A stretch of DNA of 64,000 nucleotides from an uncultured Bacteroidales bacterium (GTDB taxonomy: Bacteria > Bacteroidota > Bacteroidia > Bacteroidales > UBA932): contig CAKUVA010000004.1 of NCBI GenBank assembly GCA_934693135.1, forward strand, positions 1 to 64,000, given 5' to 3'. The translations under genes were made by a program, and so were the position numbers. Shown here piece by piece: positions 20,356-28,158 of the stretch (the stretch's first letter is position 1; each line of letters opens with the position of its first letter). The notes below the pieces were generated by a model. That model ran no database searches, was not told the origin of the DNA, and was given only the letters and a program-made list of their open reading frames with translations.

Positions 20356-23124
20356 TTAGATATCGAACAGATTTGGTTCTTCTTCAGGATTGTCATCTCC
20401 TATGTCTCCAGCTGGTTCTTCGCCTTCCTCTGCAGGACGATACATTGATTCAGGGCTGAAACTTTCTCCTTCTGGTATATCTTCTGGACCAAGAGAAATG
20501 ACCTCACCCGGTTTTACTCCTTCATCATCATCTTCAGGTTTTTCAAGCGGTTCTATGAATTCTACTTTGAGGACATCATATCTATGGCATCTATTGCCTT
20601 TCGCATTTATGCCCTTTTTGGCGATGAATTCTTCTGCATCGAACTTTTCAGGTTCGCGGTGCTCTTGTCTACCTGTGAATGTGACCATGAACTGAGGATG
20701 CTTATCTGCACTAAAGTCGGCGAGATAAGTGCCCTTGCCATGAGGAATGAACTCGGCGGGAGCATTGTCATTTATCGGGAATGAGAATCTCTTTATGTAG
20801 AAGTTACTGCCATCAAAATACAATGCCGCATAGACCTTGTTTTCGTCATATTTTTCTATCCGTAGCAGTTCTCCCTGATAGCGGTTGCTCATGTCGTATG
20901 ACGTTGTGCAGTATGTTCCATCTTTGAAGATGGCAATAATTCTGTCATTTCCACTGAACTCTCCAAGGTATTCACCACGTCCGTCTTCATTCAGTCTGTT
21001 TACATCATTGTCGAACCAGATATCTTTTCCTCCGATTGTAGATATGCCTTTGTTTTTCAGTACAATGCGTTGGATAGTATTCTTGGTGACGAGGTTTCCT
21101 CTCGAAATTTTCCCCTTTATGGAAAGTTCGGAGAAGTCATATTCCGCATTGAGCTTCTTGAGTTTCGGACGAGGACGGAAGTAGAGTTTCACTGTCTCAG
21201 CTTCGCCGTTGTGGTTTGCTGAGAACCATACTATTGTTGAGCCTGGTTTTCCCTGTGTAATGTCATACTCTTTGTCCCTTGTTATGCTTGTTATTGCGAA
21301 GCGCTTAGCATAGTAGATGCTTGTCTTGCCGTCACGATAGATGACATTGTAGATGGTTCGACTATCTCCTCTGTTGAATATGCCGACGTAAAGCAAGTCT
21401 TTACCGAAGAATGCCTTATCCGAAACTTTCGTGATGCGATATTTTCCGTCTTTGCCTATGACAATGATTTCTGACATGTCGGAGCAGTCACAAATGAATT
21501 CACCTTCGTCATCTTTCTTGAGACCTATTCCAACGAATCCTTCTTCAAGGTTTGCGTAGAGCTTCGCATTATTGTTTACGACTTTGGTCGCCGTTATGGT
21601 TTCGAAGCTTGTAATCTCTGTTCTCCTTGGGAATGGCTTACCATATTTCTCCTTTATGTTTCTGAAGAAATCTATTGTGTAGCCTGTAAGGTGCGCGAGA
21701 TGGTCATTGACTACGTCAAGCTCTTTTTCTATTTCTTTTATTTTTTCGTCAATAACCTTTGTATCGAACTTAGAAATTTTTCTTACAGGTTTTTCCACAA
21801 GTTTCAGTATGTCATCCATGGAAATTTCGCGGATTAGAGCAGACTGGAATTCTTTCATTTTTTCCAGAATATCTTTTACCTGATCATCCCATGTCTTCTG
21901 GTCTTCTTCGAGCAGTTTATAGACTCTGTTTTCAAAGAAGATCTTCTCAAGTGATGTGTAATGCCAACTGTCTTCAAGTTCGCCCTTCTTGATCTCAAGT
22001 TGCCTGCCAAGCAACTCCTTGGTGTGCTCTGTATCATATATAAGGATATCTTCCACACTGAGGAACTGAGGCTTGTTATCCTTGATGACGCATGCATTAG
22101 GGGCGATGTTTGTCTCGCAGTCAGTAAACGCATAGAGGGCATCTATCGTTTTGTCGGGAGAAACATCGTTTGGAAGATGAATCACGAGGTCGGCTTCAGC
22201 CGTTGTCATGTCCTCTATCTTCTTAATCTTTATCTTGCCCTTGTCTTTGGCTTTTAGTATGGAGTCGACGAGTACGTGCGTTGTCTTTCCATAAGGAATC
22301 TCCTTTATAGCCAAAGTATTCTTGTCTATTTTCTCAATCTTCGCCCTAACCTTTACACTTCCTCCGCGCTGCCCTTTCATATATTTTGAGCAGTCTGCGT
22401 AGCCTCCAGTAGGGAAGTCGGGGAGTAGTTCGAAGTCTCTTCCCTCAAGATAAGCTATGGAAGCATCAATAAGTTCATTGAAATTATGCGGAAGTATTTT
22501 GGATGCCATTCCTACAGCGATTCCTTCCGTGCCTTGTGCAAGGAGAAGAGGAAATCTTACAGGAAGTTCTGTTGGCTCTTGATTTCTTCCGTCATAAGAT
22601 GTCATCCAATTGGTGATTTTTGGATCAAAAATAACATCTTTTGCGAATTTGCTCAGTCGAGCCTCTATATATCGGGCAGCTGCGTTAGGATCCCCCGTAA
22701 GTATGTTACCCCAGTTTCCTTGACAATCTACTGCAAATCCTTTTTGTCCGAGCTGCACAAGCGCTCCGAGTATGGACTGGTCTCCATGAGGATGATACTG
22801 CATGGCCTGTCCGACGATGTTGGCTACTTTCGTGAAGCTACCATCGTCCATTCTGTACATAGCGTGCAATACACGTCTTTGCACAGGTTTTAGCCCGTCT
22901 ACAATATTCGGTACGGCTCTCTGGAGTATAACGTAAGATGAGTAGTCGAGAAACCAGTCTTTGAACATTCCTGACAGTTTGTATTTTTTGCTGTCCTCAC
23001 CAAGTAGTTTCTCGTACTTCTCCGACGGAGCCGCTGCGGAGTCGTCTATTGGCTCCTCATTGATGCCTTCATCGTTCTCCAATTCATCTGGAGACATGTC
23101 TTCGTCATCCCATTCCTTACTCAT
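20356..23124 (-). CDS. parC: Type IIA topoisomerase subunit A (ParC/GyrA-like)
   Basis: A 922-residue DNA-breaking subunit that works with a ParE/GyrB partner not present in this window. The N-terminus is acidic (about 1-40). The winged-helix region contains R-A-V-P-N-I-V-D-G-L-K-P-V-Q-R-R. The catalytic tyrosine is in A-A-A-R-Y-I-E-A-R-L (Tyr152). The C-terminal half is a beta-pinwheel-like domain, ending in a Glu/Pro-rich acidic tail. In the quinolone region Y-H-P-H-G-D is followed by Q-S-I-L-G, so the positions of E. coli GyrA Ser83 and Asp87 are Gln116 and Gly120. An ATG at 23190 would overlap era. The one at 23124, 22 bases after era, is preferred. ParC rather than GyrA is inferred from the divergent sequence and long acidic tail. 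Confidence 0.88.
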   Translation of the reverse strand: MSKEWDDEDMSPDELENDEGINEEPIDDSAAAPSEKYEKLLGEDSKKYKLSGMFKDWFLDYSSYVILQRAVPNIVDGLKPVQRRVLHAMYRMDDGSFTKVANIVGQAMQYHPHGDQSILGALVQLGQKGFAVDCQGNWGNILTGDPNAAARYIEARLSKFAKDVIFDPKITNWMTSYDGRNQEPTELPVRFPLLLAQGTEGIAVGMASKILPHNFNELIDASIAYLEGRDFELLPDFPTGGYADCSKYMKGQRGGSVKVRAKIEKIDKNTLAIKEIPYGKTTHVLVDSILKAKDKGKIKIKKIEDMTTAEADLVIHLPNDVSPDKTIDALYAFTDCETNIAPNACVIKDNKPQFLSVEDILIYDTEHTKELLGRQLEIKKGELEDSWHYTSLEKIFFENRVYKLLEEDQKTWDDQVKDILEKMKEFQSALIREISMDDILKLVEKPVRKISKFDTKVIDEKIKEIEKELDVVNDHLAHLTGYTIDFFRNIKEKYGKPFPRRTEITSFETITATKVVNNNAKLYANLEEGFVGIGLKKDDEGEFICDCSDMSEIIVIGKDGKYRITKVSDKAFFGKDLLYVGIFNRGDSRTIYNVIYRDGKTSIYYAKRFAITSITRDKEYDITQGKPGSTIVWFSANHNGEAETVKLYFRPRPKLKKLNAEYDFSELSIKGKISRGNLVTKNTIQRIVLKNKGISTIGGKDIWFDNDVNRLNEDGRGEYLGEFSGNDRIIAIFKDGTYCTTSYDMSNRYQGELLRIEKYDENKVYAALYFDGSNFYIKRFSFPINDNAPAEFIPHGKGTYLADFSADKHPQFMVTFTGRQEHREPEKFDAEEFIAKKGINAKGNRCHRYDVLKVEFIEPLEKPEDDDEGVKPGEVISLGPEDIPEGESFSPESMYRPAEEGEEPAGDIGDDNPEEEPNLFDI

Positions 23125-23146
23125 TGTGCTATTTTTTAATGTGTTG

Positions 23147-24052
23147 TTATTCTTCGTATCCGAATCGTCTGAGTTCCTTGCGGTTCTCACGCCAGTTCTG
23201 GTCCACTTTTACGAACATTGACAAGAACACTTTTTTTTGGAAGAAATCTTCCATCTCAATGCGAGCTTGTGAGCCAGTCTTCTTGAGCGCAGTTCCTCCT
23301 TTTCCTATGATTATTCCTTTCTGGGAATCTCTCATGACATAGATTACTGCGCTTATTTCATATCGTTCTTCACCTTCCTTGAATTGTTCAATTTCCACTT
23401 CGCAACTATATGGGATTTCCTGCGAGTAATTTTCCAAGATTTTTTCTCGTATTATTTCCGATGCGAAAAATCTTAAATTCTTGTCTGTGAATGCGTCTTT
23501 GTCGAACCATGCAGGTGATATTGGAAGCTTTGAAATTATGGCGTTCAGGACGCTGTCAAGATTGAATCTTTCTTTTGCTGATACAGGAATTATCAAAGCT
23601 TGAGGCACTCTTTCCTGCCATTCTTCCATAGTCTTGACTACTTTTTGCTGGTCGCTGATGTCTATCTTGTTTATGACAATGATTACCGGACATTCGAGTT
23701 TTTTGAGTTTTTCGATATATTCAGCGTTCTTGTCAGCTTTTTCTACGACATCTGTTACATAAAGAATAATGTCGGCGTCGCCGATAGCGGTGTCGACAAA
23801 ATCCATCATATTTTCCTGAAGCCTGTAGTTAGGCTTTAAGATACCAGGCGTGTCGGAATATACTATTTGATAATTCTCTCCATTTACTATACCTCTGATC
23901 CTATGTCTTGTGGTCTGGGCTTTGGCTGTTACTATCGATAATTTCTCTCCGACAAGAGCATTCATAAGGGTAGATTTGCCAACATTCGGGTTCCCGATAA
24001 TGTTGACAAATCCAGCCCTGTGCTCTTTAGGTTCTTGTATAGAACTATCCAT
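23147..24052 (-). CDS. era: Ribosome assembly GTPase Era
   Basis: A 301-residue Era. The GTPase domain has G1 G-N-P-N-V-G-K-S (residues 20-27), G3 D-T-P-G and G4 N-K-I-D. A C-terminal KH domain shows G-K-G-G-T-A-L-K-K, which binds the 3' end of 16S rRNA. It helps 30S subunit maturation. Its start shares one base with the stop of the preceding pseudouridine synthase gene (TAATG), implying translational coupling. Confidence 0.96.
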   Translation of the reverse strand: MDSSIQEPKEHRAGFVNIIGNPNVGKSTLMNALVGEKLSIVTAKAQTTRHRIRGIVNGENYQIVYSDTPGILKPNYRLQENMMDFVDTAIGDADIILYVTDVVEKADKNAEYIEKLKKLECPVIIVINKIDISDQQKVVKTMEEWQERVPQALIIPVSAKERFNLDSVLNAIISKLPISPAWFDKDAFTDKNLRFFASEIIREKILENYSQEIPYSCEVEIEQFKEGEERYEISAVIYVMRDSQKGIIIGKGGTALKKTGSQARIEMEDFFQKKVFLSMFVKVDQNWRENRKELRRFGYEE

Positions 24053-25563
24053 TATACGTATGCTCCCATTTTGAGGACATTTGCCTCTCCTTCAGAAAGA
24101 TATCTCCATTCACCTTTCTTGAGTCCTTTCTTTGTGAGACCCGCGAAATATACTCTGTCAAGAGCTTTGACATCATATCCGAGAGATTCGAATATCCTTC
24201 TTACAATACGGTTCTTTCCTGAGTGTATCTCGATTCCGAGTTTTCTATGGTCTTCAGCATCGATGTATTCAAGTTCGTCAGCCTTGATATCACCATCACT
24301 GAGTGTTATTCCGTTGACAATCTTATCGAAGTCTTCCTGTTCCAACGGCTTGTCCAAAATCACCTGATAGATTTTCTTCTTGTCATAAGAAGGATGGGTC
24401 AGTCTTTCGGCTATCTCGCCATCATTGGTGAACATTAGAACTCCAGTCGTGTTTTTGTCGAGACGTCCAACAGGGAATACTCGTGCCTTGCAGTTCTTTA
24501 GTAAGTCCATGACTGTCTTGTCTGCATGAGGATCGCTTGCGGTCGTAACGAATCCTTTAGGCTTGTTCATTACGATGTATACTTTTTCTTCTCCTCTAAG
24601 TCTTTCGCCATTGAACCTTATATCATCGTTTAGCGCATTGATTTTTGTGCCGAGCTCTGTAACTACCTCGCCATTTACGGTTACGACGCCGGCTTGGATG
24701 TATTGATCAGCCTCGCGGCGTGAGCAGATACCTGAATTTGCGATAAACTTGTTCAGTCTGATGACTTCCTTTATTGGTGTTTCCACATAGTCATTATCGG
24801 AGAGTTGAATCTGATCGAGCTGAGGTTTTCTGCTCAAAATCATATTCATGTTCTGCTCGTCAGTCTCGTTAAATTTATATGGATTCGGTTTCGTTGCTGG
24901 CTTGTTTCCTCGTGCAGATCCATGTCCATTTCCGCGAGGTGCCGTTCCTCTTCCTACTGGTTTTCCTCCTCTGAAATTTCTGCTGTCACGTGCTCCGAAG
25001 CTATTGCCGTCATGGTTCCCTGCAAAAGCTCTTCTCCCTGATGGCCCAAAACTTCTTCCTTCGTTTGATGGTCTTCCATCACCGCCATTAAATGCTCTTC
25101 TGCCTGAATTTCCGAAGCTACTCCTATGCTCTTGGTTTCCGAATGATGTGCGTCTTCCTGACTCACTATAGCTTCTTCCATAGCTTCTATTGTCAGAGTT
25201 TCCGTAGCTTCTTCCTTCTGAATGTCCATAGCTTCTTCCTTCAGAGTTATTTCTCTGTCCATAGGATGAATGACCGCCACCGAAGCTGCTTCTTCTCTCA
25301 GAATTCCCATAACTGCTCCTTCTGTCAGAGCTGCCATAATTGTTTCTTCTCTCTGAGTCGCCGTAGCTTCTTCCATAGTTTTTGTTGTCAGAGTTTCCGT
25401 AACTTCTTCCTTCTGAATGTCCATAAGATGAAGTCCTTCTTCTTTCTGCAGGTCCCTCTGATGATGAATAAACTTTGCCGGAGATGCGAGGCCGTCTCGG
25501 TCTCAATTTTCTCCCTTCTGCGGTATACCCGCCTTTGTTATTTTCTTCCATTGTCTTGCCCAT
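24052..25563 (-). CDS. RluB/RsuA-type pseudouridine synthase with long repetitive N-terminus
   Basis: A 503-residue protein. Residues about 262-325 are an S4 RNA-binding domain (L-N-K-F-I-A-N-S-G-I-C-S-R-R-E-A). The catalytic domain has G-R-L-D-K-N-T-T-G-V-L with the nucleophile Asp369. The family converts uridine to pseudouridine in 23S (RluB-like) or 16S (RsuA-like) rRNA. The first 230 residues are low-complexity Ser/Gly/Arg/Tyr/Asn sequence with tandem Y-G-N-S-(E/D)-x-R units, likely disordered and RNA-binding. The catalytic part alone would have the usual family size. ATGs at 25563 and 25551 are both plausible. It precedes era with a one-base overlap. Confidence 0.9.
   Translation of the reverse strand: MGKTMEENNKGGYTAEGRKLRPRRPRISGKVYSSSEGPAERRRTSSYGHSEGRSYGNSDNKNYGRSYGDSERRNNYGSSDRRSSYGNSERRSSFGGGHSSYGQRNNSEGRSYGHSEGRSYGNSDNRSYGRSYSESGRRTSFGNQEHRSSFGNSGRRAFNGGDGRPSNEGRSFGPSGRRAFAGNHDGNSFGARDSRNFRGGKPVGRGTAPRGNGHGSARGNKPATKPNPYKFNETDEQNMNMILSRKPQLDQIQLSDNDYVETPIKEVIRLNKFIANSGICSRREADQYIQAGVVTVNGEVVTELGTKINALNDDIRFNGERLRGEEKVYIVMNKPKGFVTTASDPHADKTVMDLLKNCKARVFPVGRLDKNTTGVLMFTNDGEIAERLTHPSYDKKKIYQVILDKPLEQEDFDKIVNGITLSDGDIKADELEYIDAEDHRKLGIEIHSGKNRIVRRIFESLGYDVKALDRVYFAGLTKKGLKKGEWRYLSEGEANVLKMGAYV
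25024..25443 (-). repeat. In-gene repeats encoding Ser/Tyr/Gly/Arg-rich tract
   Basis: These repeats encode residues about 41-180 of the pseudouridine synthase. The 15-residue block S-Y-G-H-S-E-G-R-S-Y-G-N-S-D-N occurs twice, at residues 46-60 and 111-125. Each copy begins a related unit of about 50 residues, itself made of shorter Y-G-x-S-(E/D)-R-R motifs. This looks like a segmental duplication 195 bases apart and may vary in length between strains. Confidence 0.8.
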
Positions 25564-25652
25564 CGGGGCGTTTTAAAAAGTTTGTTATATGGCTCACGCC
25601 ATTATGATTTTAGGCTTTTGCCGTGTTTTTATATGTCAATTTCTGTGCCTTA

Positions 25653-26441
25653 TCAGTGCGTTAGTTTGAAAATATATGTTATCGAACCTTGCTGAAGAGC
25701 CGGGGCGTTGCTGTCTATATTGAAATGAGTCTTGAGGGCTGCATTTCTGGCTGCATTCCATAAAGCTGAATCGTTCACTGTCGTTCCTGGAGCTCCAGCT
25801 TGTGCCTTTTTGACATTTCCGTATTGGTCTACCCAGATTGTGACGACGACCACTCCATCGTCTTGTACCGGATATTCTGGGCGTGCAATGACGCCTACAG
25901 TTTTTCTCCCTTTCAGATGAGCATTAGGTTCACTTGATGTCTTTCCTTTCTTGGTATTTCCTTCAGCATGACCTGCTGTTAGAGCATCGGAGACTTTGCT
26001 TGCGGTTTGAGCTGCAAGTGTGTCTTTGTCAGTCTTATTGTTTGCTGCGTGGAAAAGTGCTCTCTTTTCGATAGGCTTTTCATGCTTCGGCTCATATTTC
26101 TCTACATCACCGAAATTGTCCATGGTGGCTTCAGGAGCTTTGTTCGCTTTTTTCCCTTTTTCCTGAGCTTCCGATTTTTGGACCAAATTTATAGGCTTTG
26201 TCTTATCAGGTTCTTCCGTTTGAGGTGCTGAACCTTTCTTCTGTTGTTTGACGACTACTTTTTCGTCCTGTTGAGAAAAGTCTATCAGAAAAGTTTGTTC
26301 TGGGGGAGGTGGATATATGTACTTCAGACCGCTGAAGACTCCGAATAGTAGCAGTATGCAATGGAAAGCTATAGTCAAAATGACTGCAGTCCATGTTCCT
26401 GTTCTTTCCGTTCTATGCTGTATTTCCTGATATTTCTTCAT
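25653..26441 (-). CDS. TonB-family energy transducer
   Basis: A 262-residue TonB-like protein. A cytoplasmic N-terminus leads to one membrane helix (about 16-40). A short proline run (P-P-P-P-E-Q) and a long charged periplasmic linker follow (about 50-175). The C-terminal TonB domain has R-P-E-Y-P-V-Q-D-D-G-V-V-V-V and Y-G-N-V. It transmits proton-motive force from ExbB/ExbD, encoded upstream in the same operon, to outer-membrane TonB-dependent transporters. The two SusC proteins in this window are natural clients, though nothing shows an exclusive pairing. Confidence 0.9.
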   Translation of the reverse strand: MKKYQEIQHRTERTGTWTAVILTIAFHCILLLFGVFSGLKYIYPPPPEQTFLIDFSQQDEKVVVKQQKKGSAPQTEEPDKTKPINLVQKSEAQEKGKKANKAPEATMDNFGDVEKYEPKHEKPIEKRALFHAANNKTDKDTLAAQTASKVSDALTAGHAEGNTKKGKTSSEPNAHLKGRKTVGVIARPEYPVQDDGVVVVTIWVDQYGNVKKAQAGAPGTTVNDSALWNAARNAALKTHFNIDSNAPALQQGSITYIFKLTH

Positions 26442-26477
26442 TGTCAGTCTGTTTTCTCCTGTAATGTATGCGTGATT

Positions 26478-26888
26478 TTATTCAGGTTGTGTGGCCAAAA
26501 TTACCTTGTAGTGATTTCTTTTGGCTATATTCATTACAGATACAATTTCTTTTACAGGCACGCTCTCATCTGCATAGATGGAGAATGTTGGGTCTTCATC
26601 ATTTTGCAGGAGATTTACAAGGTCATCTTCCACTTCCTCGAACGGAACAGGATTTTCGTCTCCGTTGATGTGATATGTGTACATACCATCATGCCAGTCT
26701 TTTATGGATACGCTGACAGTAGCTTTGGCTGATACTTGCCCCGTACTTTTTGGAAGCAGGAGTTTTAGCGCGTTAGGGTTGACTAGCGTTGATGTTATGA
26801 GAAAGAAGATAAGGAGCAGAAATACAAGGTCTGTCATTGATGACATCGCTGTGTCTGCCAATACCTTCGTTTGTCTTTTATATGCCAT
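26478..26888 (-). CDS. exbD: ExbD/TolR-family biopolymer transport protein
   Basis: A 136-residue ExbD-like protein. It has a short cytoplasmic N-terminus and one membrane helix (about 15-36) containing the conserved proton-carrying aspartate in S-S-M-T-D-L-V-F-L-L-L-I-F-F. A periplasmic domain ends in V-I-L-A-T-Q-P-E. It forms the motor with ExbB, which lies 14 bases upstream, and TonB follows 36 bases downstream. TolR is the alternative family name, but the tonB neighbour supports ExbD. Confidence 0.92.
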   Translation of the reverse strand: MAYKRQTKVLADTAMSSMTDLVFLLLIFFLITSTLVNPNALKLLLPKSTGQVSAKATVSVSIKDWHDGMYTYHINGDENPVPFEEVEDDLVNLLQNDEDPTFSIYADESVPVKEIVSVMNIAKRNHYKVILATQPE

Positions 26889-26902
26889 ATTCGTATAGTT
26901 GT

Positions 26903-27640
26903 CTATGCCTGTTCTGCATTTTGTGATTCGTTCTCTGCCGGCTCGTGGAGCAAATCCATGAAGTCAATGGTCGCATTTTCCATCTTGAAAACGAGATCAG
27001 AGATGTTCGATGTCAGGTAATTATATCCGAAATATGCGAGAATTCCGACAATAAGACCACCGACAGTAGTAATCATTGCAGTATATATACCGCTTGAAAG
27101 GAGGGTGATGTTAATGTTGTTTCCTGCCTGTGACATGTTGAAGAATGCCTGAACCATACCGAGTACGGTACCGAGGAATCCGATCATAGGGGCACCACCA
27201 GCGATAGTAGCGAGGATAGGGAGTCCCTTCTCCAGTCTTGCTACTTCGGTGTTTCCAGTGTTCTCTATTGCTGTCTGAATGTCTGAAAGTGGCCGTCCTA
27301 TTCTGGAGATGCCTTTCTCTACGAGTCTTGCTACAGGAGAATCATATTTTTCACAGAGTGAGAGTGCTGATTTTAGCTTTCCTTCATGTAGGTAATCTCG
27401 AATATCTCTCATGAAATTATTGTCAATGTTTCCAGCCTGATGGATCATCCACCATTTCTTTCCGAAAATATAGATGGCGATTATTGACAATGCGAGAAGA
27501 ACCAGCATGAGCCAGCCTCCTTTCATAGCCATATCCAAAAGATGCATTTCCTCCTGATGCGGAACTACCGCTGCTGCTTGAGCAGCTGATGTCATGTCGA
27601 GAGAATCGATTCCTGCTGCCTGTAAGAGATTGAACAACAT
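26903..27640 (-). CDS. exbB: ExbB/TolQ/MotA-family proton channel protein
   Basis: A 245-residue ExbB-like protein with three membrane segments (about 38-58, 132-155 and 175-200). The conserved region L-A-T-I-A-G-G-A-P-M-I-G-F-L-G-T-V-L-G-M lies at the start of the second segment. It forms the pentameric stator-like channel around ExbD. It is the first gene of the minus-strand operon, and a TAnnTTTG box lies about 60 bases upstream. Confidence 0.93.
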   Translation of the reverse strand: MLFNLLQAAGIDSLDMTSAAQAAAVVPHQEEMHLLDMAMKGGWLMLVLLALSIIAIYIFGKKWWMIHQAGNIDNNFMRDIRDYLHEGKLKSALSLCEKYDSPVARLVEKGISRIGRPLSDIQTAIENTGNTEVARLEKGLPILATIAGGAPMIGFLGTVLGMVQAFFNMSQAGNNINITLLSSGIYTAMITTVGGLIVGILAYFGYNYLTSNISDLVFKMENATIDFMDLLHEPAENESQNAEQA

Positions 27641-27700
27641 ATTTTATAGTCTTTTAATTTTTATCTTTTGCTCGGAGTCTCGGAGGTACTCCACAATCTG

Positions 27701-27708
27701 CAAAAATA
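27701..27708 (-). promoter_or_regulatory. Probable -7 box of the exbB operon
   Basis: On the minus strand it reads TATTTTTG, matching TAnnTTTG, about 60 bases before the exbB ATG. No clear -33 TTG is seen. A small GGAGT/ACTCC hairpin lies in the predicted leader (27673-27692). Confidence 0.55.
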
Positions 27709-27901
27709 GTCAAAATCCGTGATTTGAGAAAATTTATTTTCATCTATTAATCTCGCTATAGTCTTATATGATTTTATAATTATGATGTAGTGAGAATTTC
27801 TCTCCCTAAGTTAGAGTATTTTTCATATCGTTTCGTAATTATTTGTGAAGAAAATGAAATATATCCGTATGATAATATGTTTCAATAATGTTAAAAGATA
27901 T

Positions 27902-27917
27902 GAAATGAAACTATTTT
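27902..27917 (+). repeat. 16-base direct repeat, copy 1, upstream of susC promoter
   Basis: GAAATGAAACTATTTT is identical to the copy at 28060-28075. This copy lies just upstream of the -33 element of the susC promoter. It is immediately followed by CAAT, making TTTCAAT. Confidence 0.75.
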
Positions 27918-27929
27918 CAATCTAATGTA

Positions 27930-27960
27930 TTGTTTAAATGAAATAACTGGTTTATATTTG
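27930..27960 (+). promoter_or_regulatory. Promoter of the first susC/susD operon
   Basis: TTG at 27930-27932, then 20 bases, then TATATTTG at 27953-27960. Both elements and the spacing fit the Bacteroidetes -33/-7 consensus. The predicted start near 27966 leaves a leader of about 190 bases before the susC ATG. Confidence 0.75.
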
Positions 27961-28049
27961 CGTTCAATAATTATACTAAAGCTAATTACTTGAATGATTG
28001 CAAATTGAAAAGTTTCAATATTAAAAAGATAGAATCTGAAAATCGTGTA

Positions 28050-28075
28050 ATAATGAAACGAAATGAAACTATTTT
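28050..28075 (+). repeat. Leader motif with 16-base repeat copy 2
   Basis: ATAATGAAAC (28050-28059) is followed five bases later by GAAACTAT. The second copy of the 16-base direct repeat occupies 28060-28075. It lies inside the predicted susC leader. A close relative of the same composite motif lies before the FAD oxidoreductase gene at 33238-33259. Confidence 0.65.
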
Positions 28076-28158
28076 TGAAAACGTATGGCGTGATACTGCC
28101 GATTGTTTTTGATTTTGAAAAGTAATGAAGAAAACATAATAACTTAAATAACCAATGT

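Larger units (their letters stand above)
27641..28158. other. 518-base AT-rich divergent control region, exbB / susC
   Basis: This is the only gene-free stretch over 300 bases. It holds a -7 box for exbB on the minus strand (27701-27708) and a full promoter for susC on the plus strand (27930-27960). A 16-base direct repeat occurs at 27902-27917 and 28060-28075. The motif TTTCAAT occurs at 27880, 27915 and 28013, with an inverted copy giving a palindrome at 28004-28019. No open frame of note was seen. Confidence 0.7.

Noticed and set aside
23125-23190. Upstream ATG of parC at 23190
   Set aside because: It would overlap the end of era by 44 bases, and the added residues are polar filler; ATG at 23124 fits the spacing.
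24954-25607. Long open frames in other frames across the pseudouridine synthase repeats
   Set aside because: The low-complexity repeats keep several frames open. Only the frame joined to the S4 and catalytic domains makes sense.
28050-28158. Riboswitch in the long susC leader
   Set aside because: The leader has short repeats and a small palindrome but no recognisable riboswitch fold.
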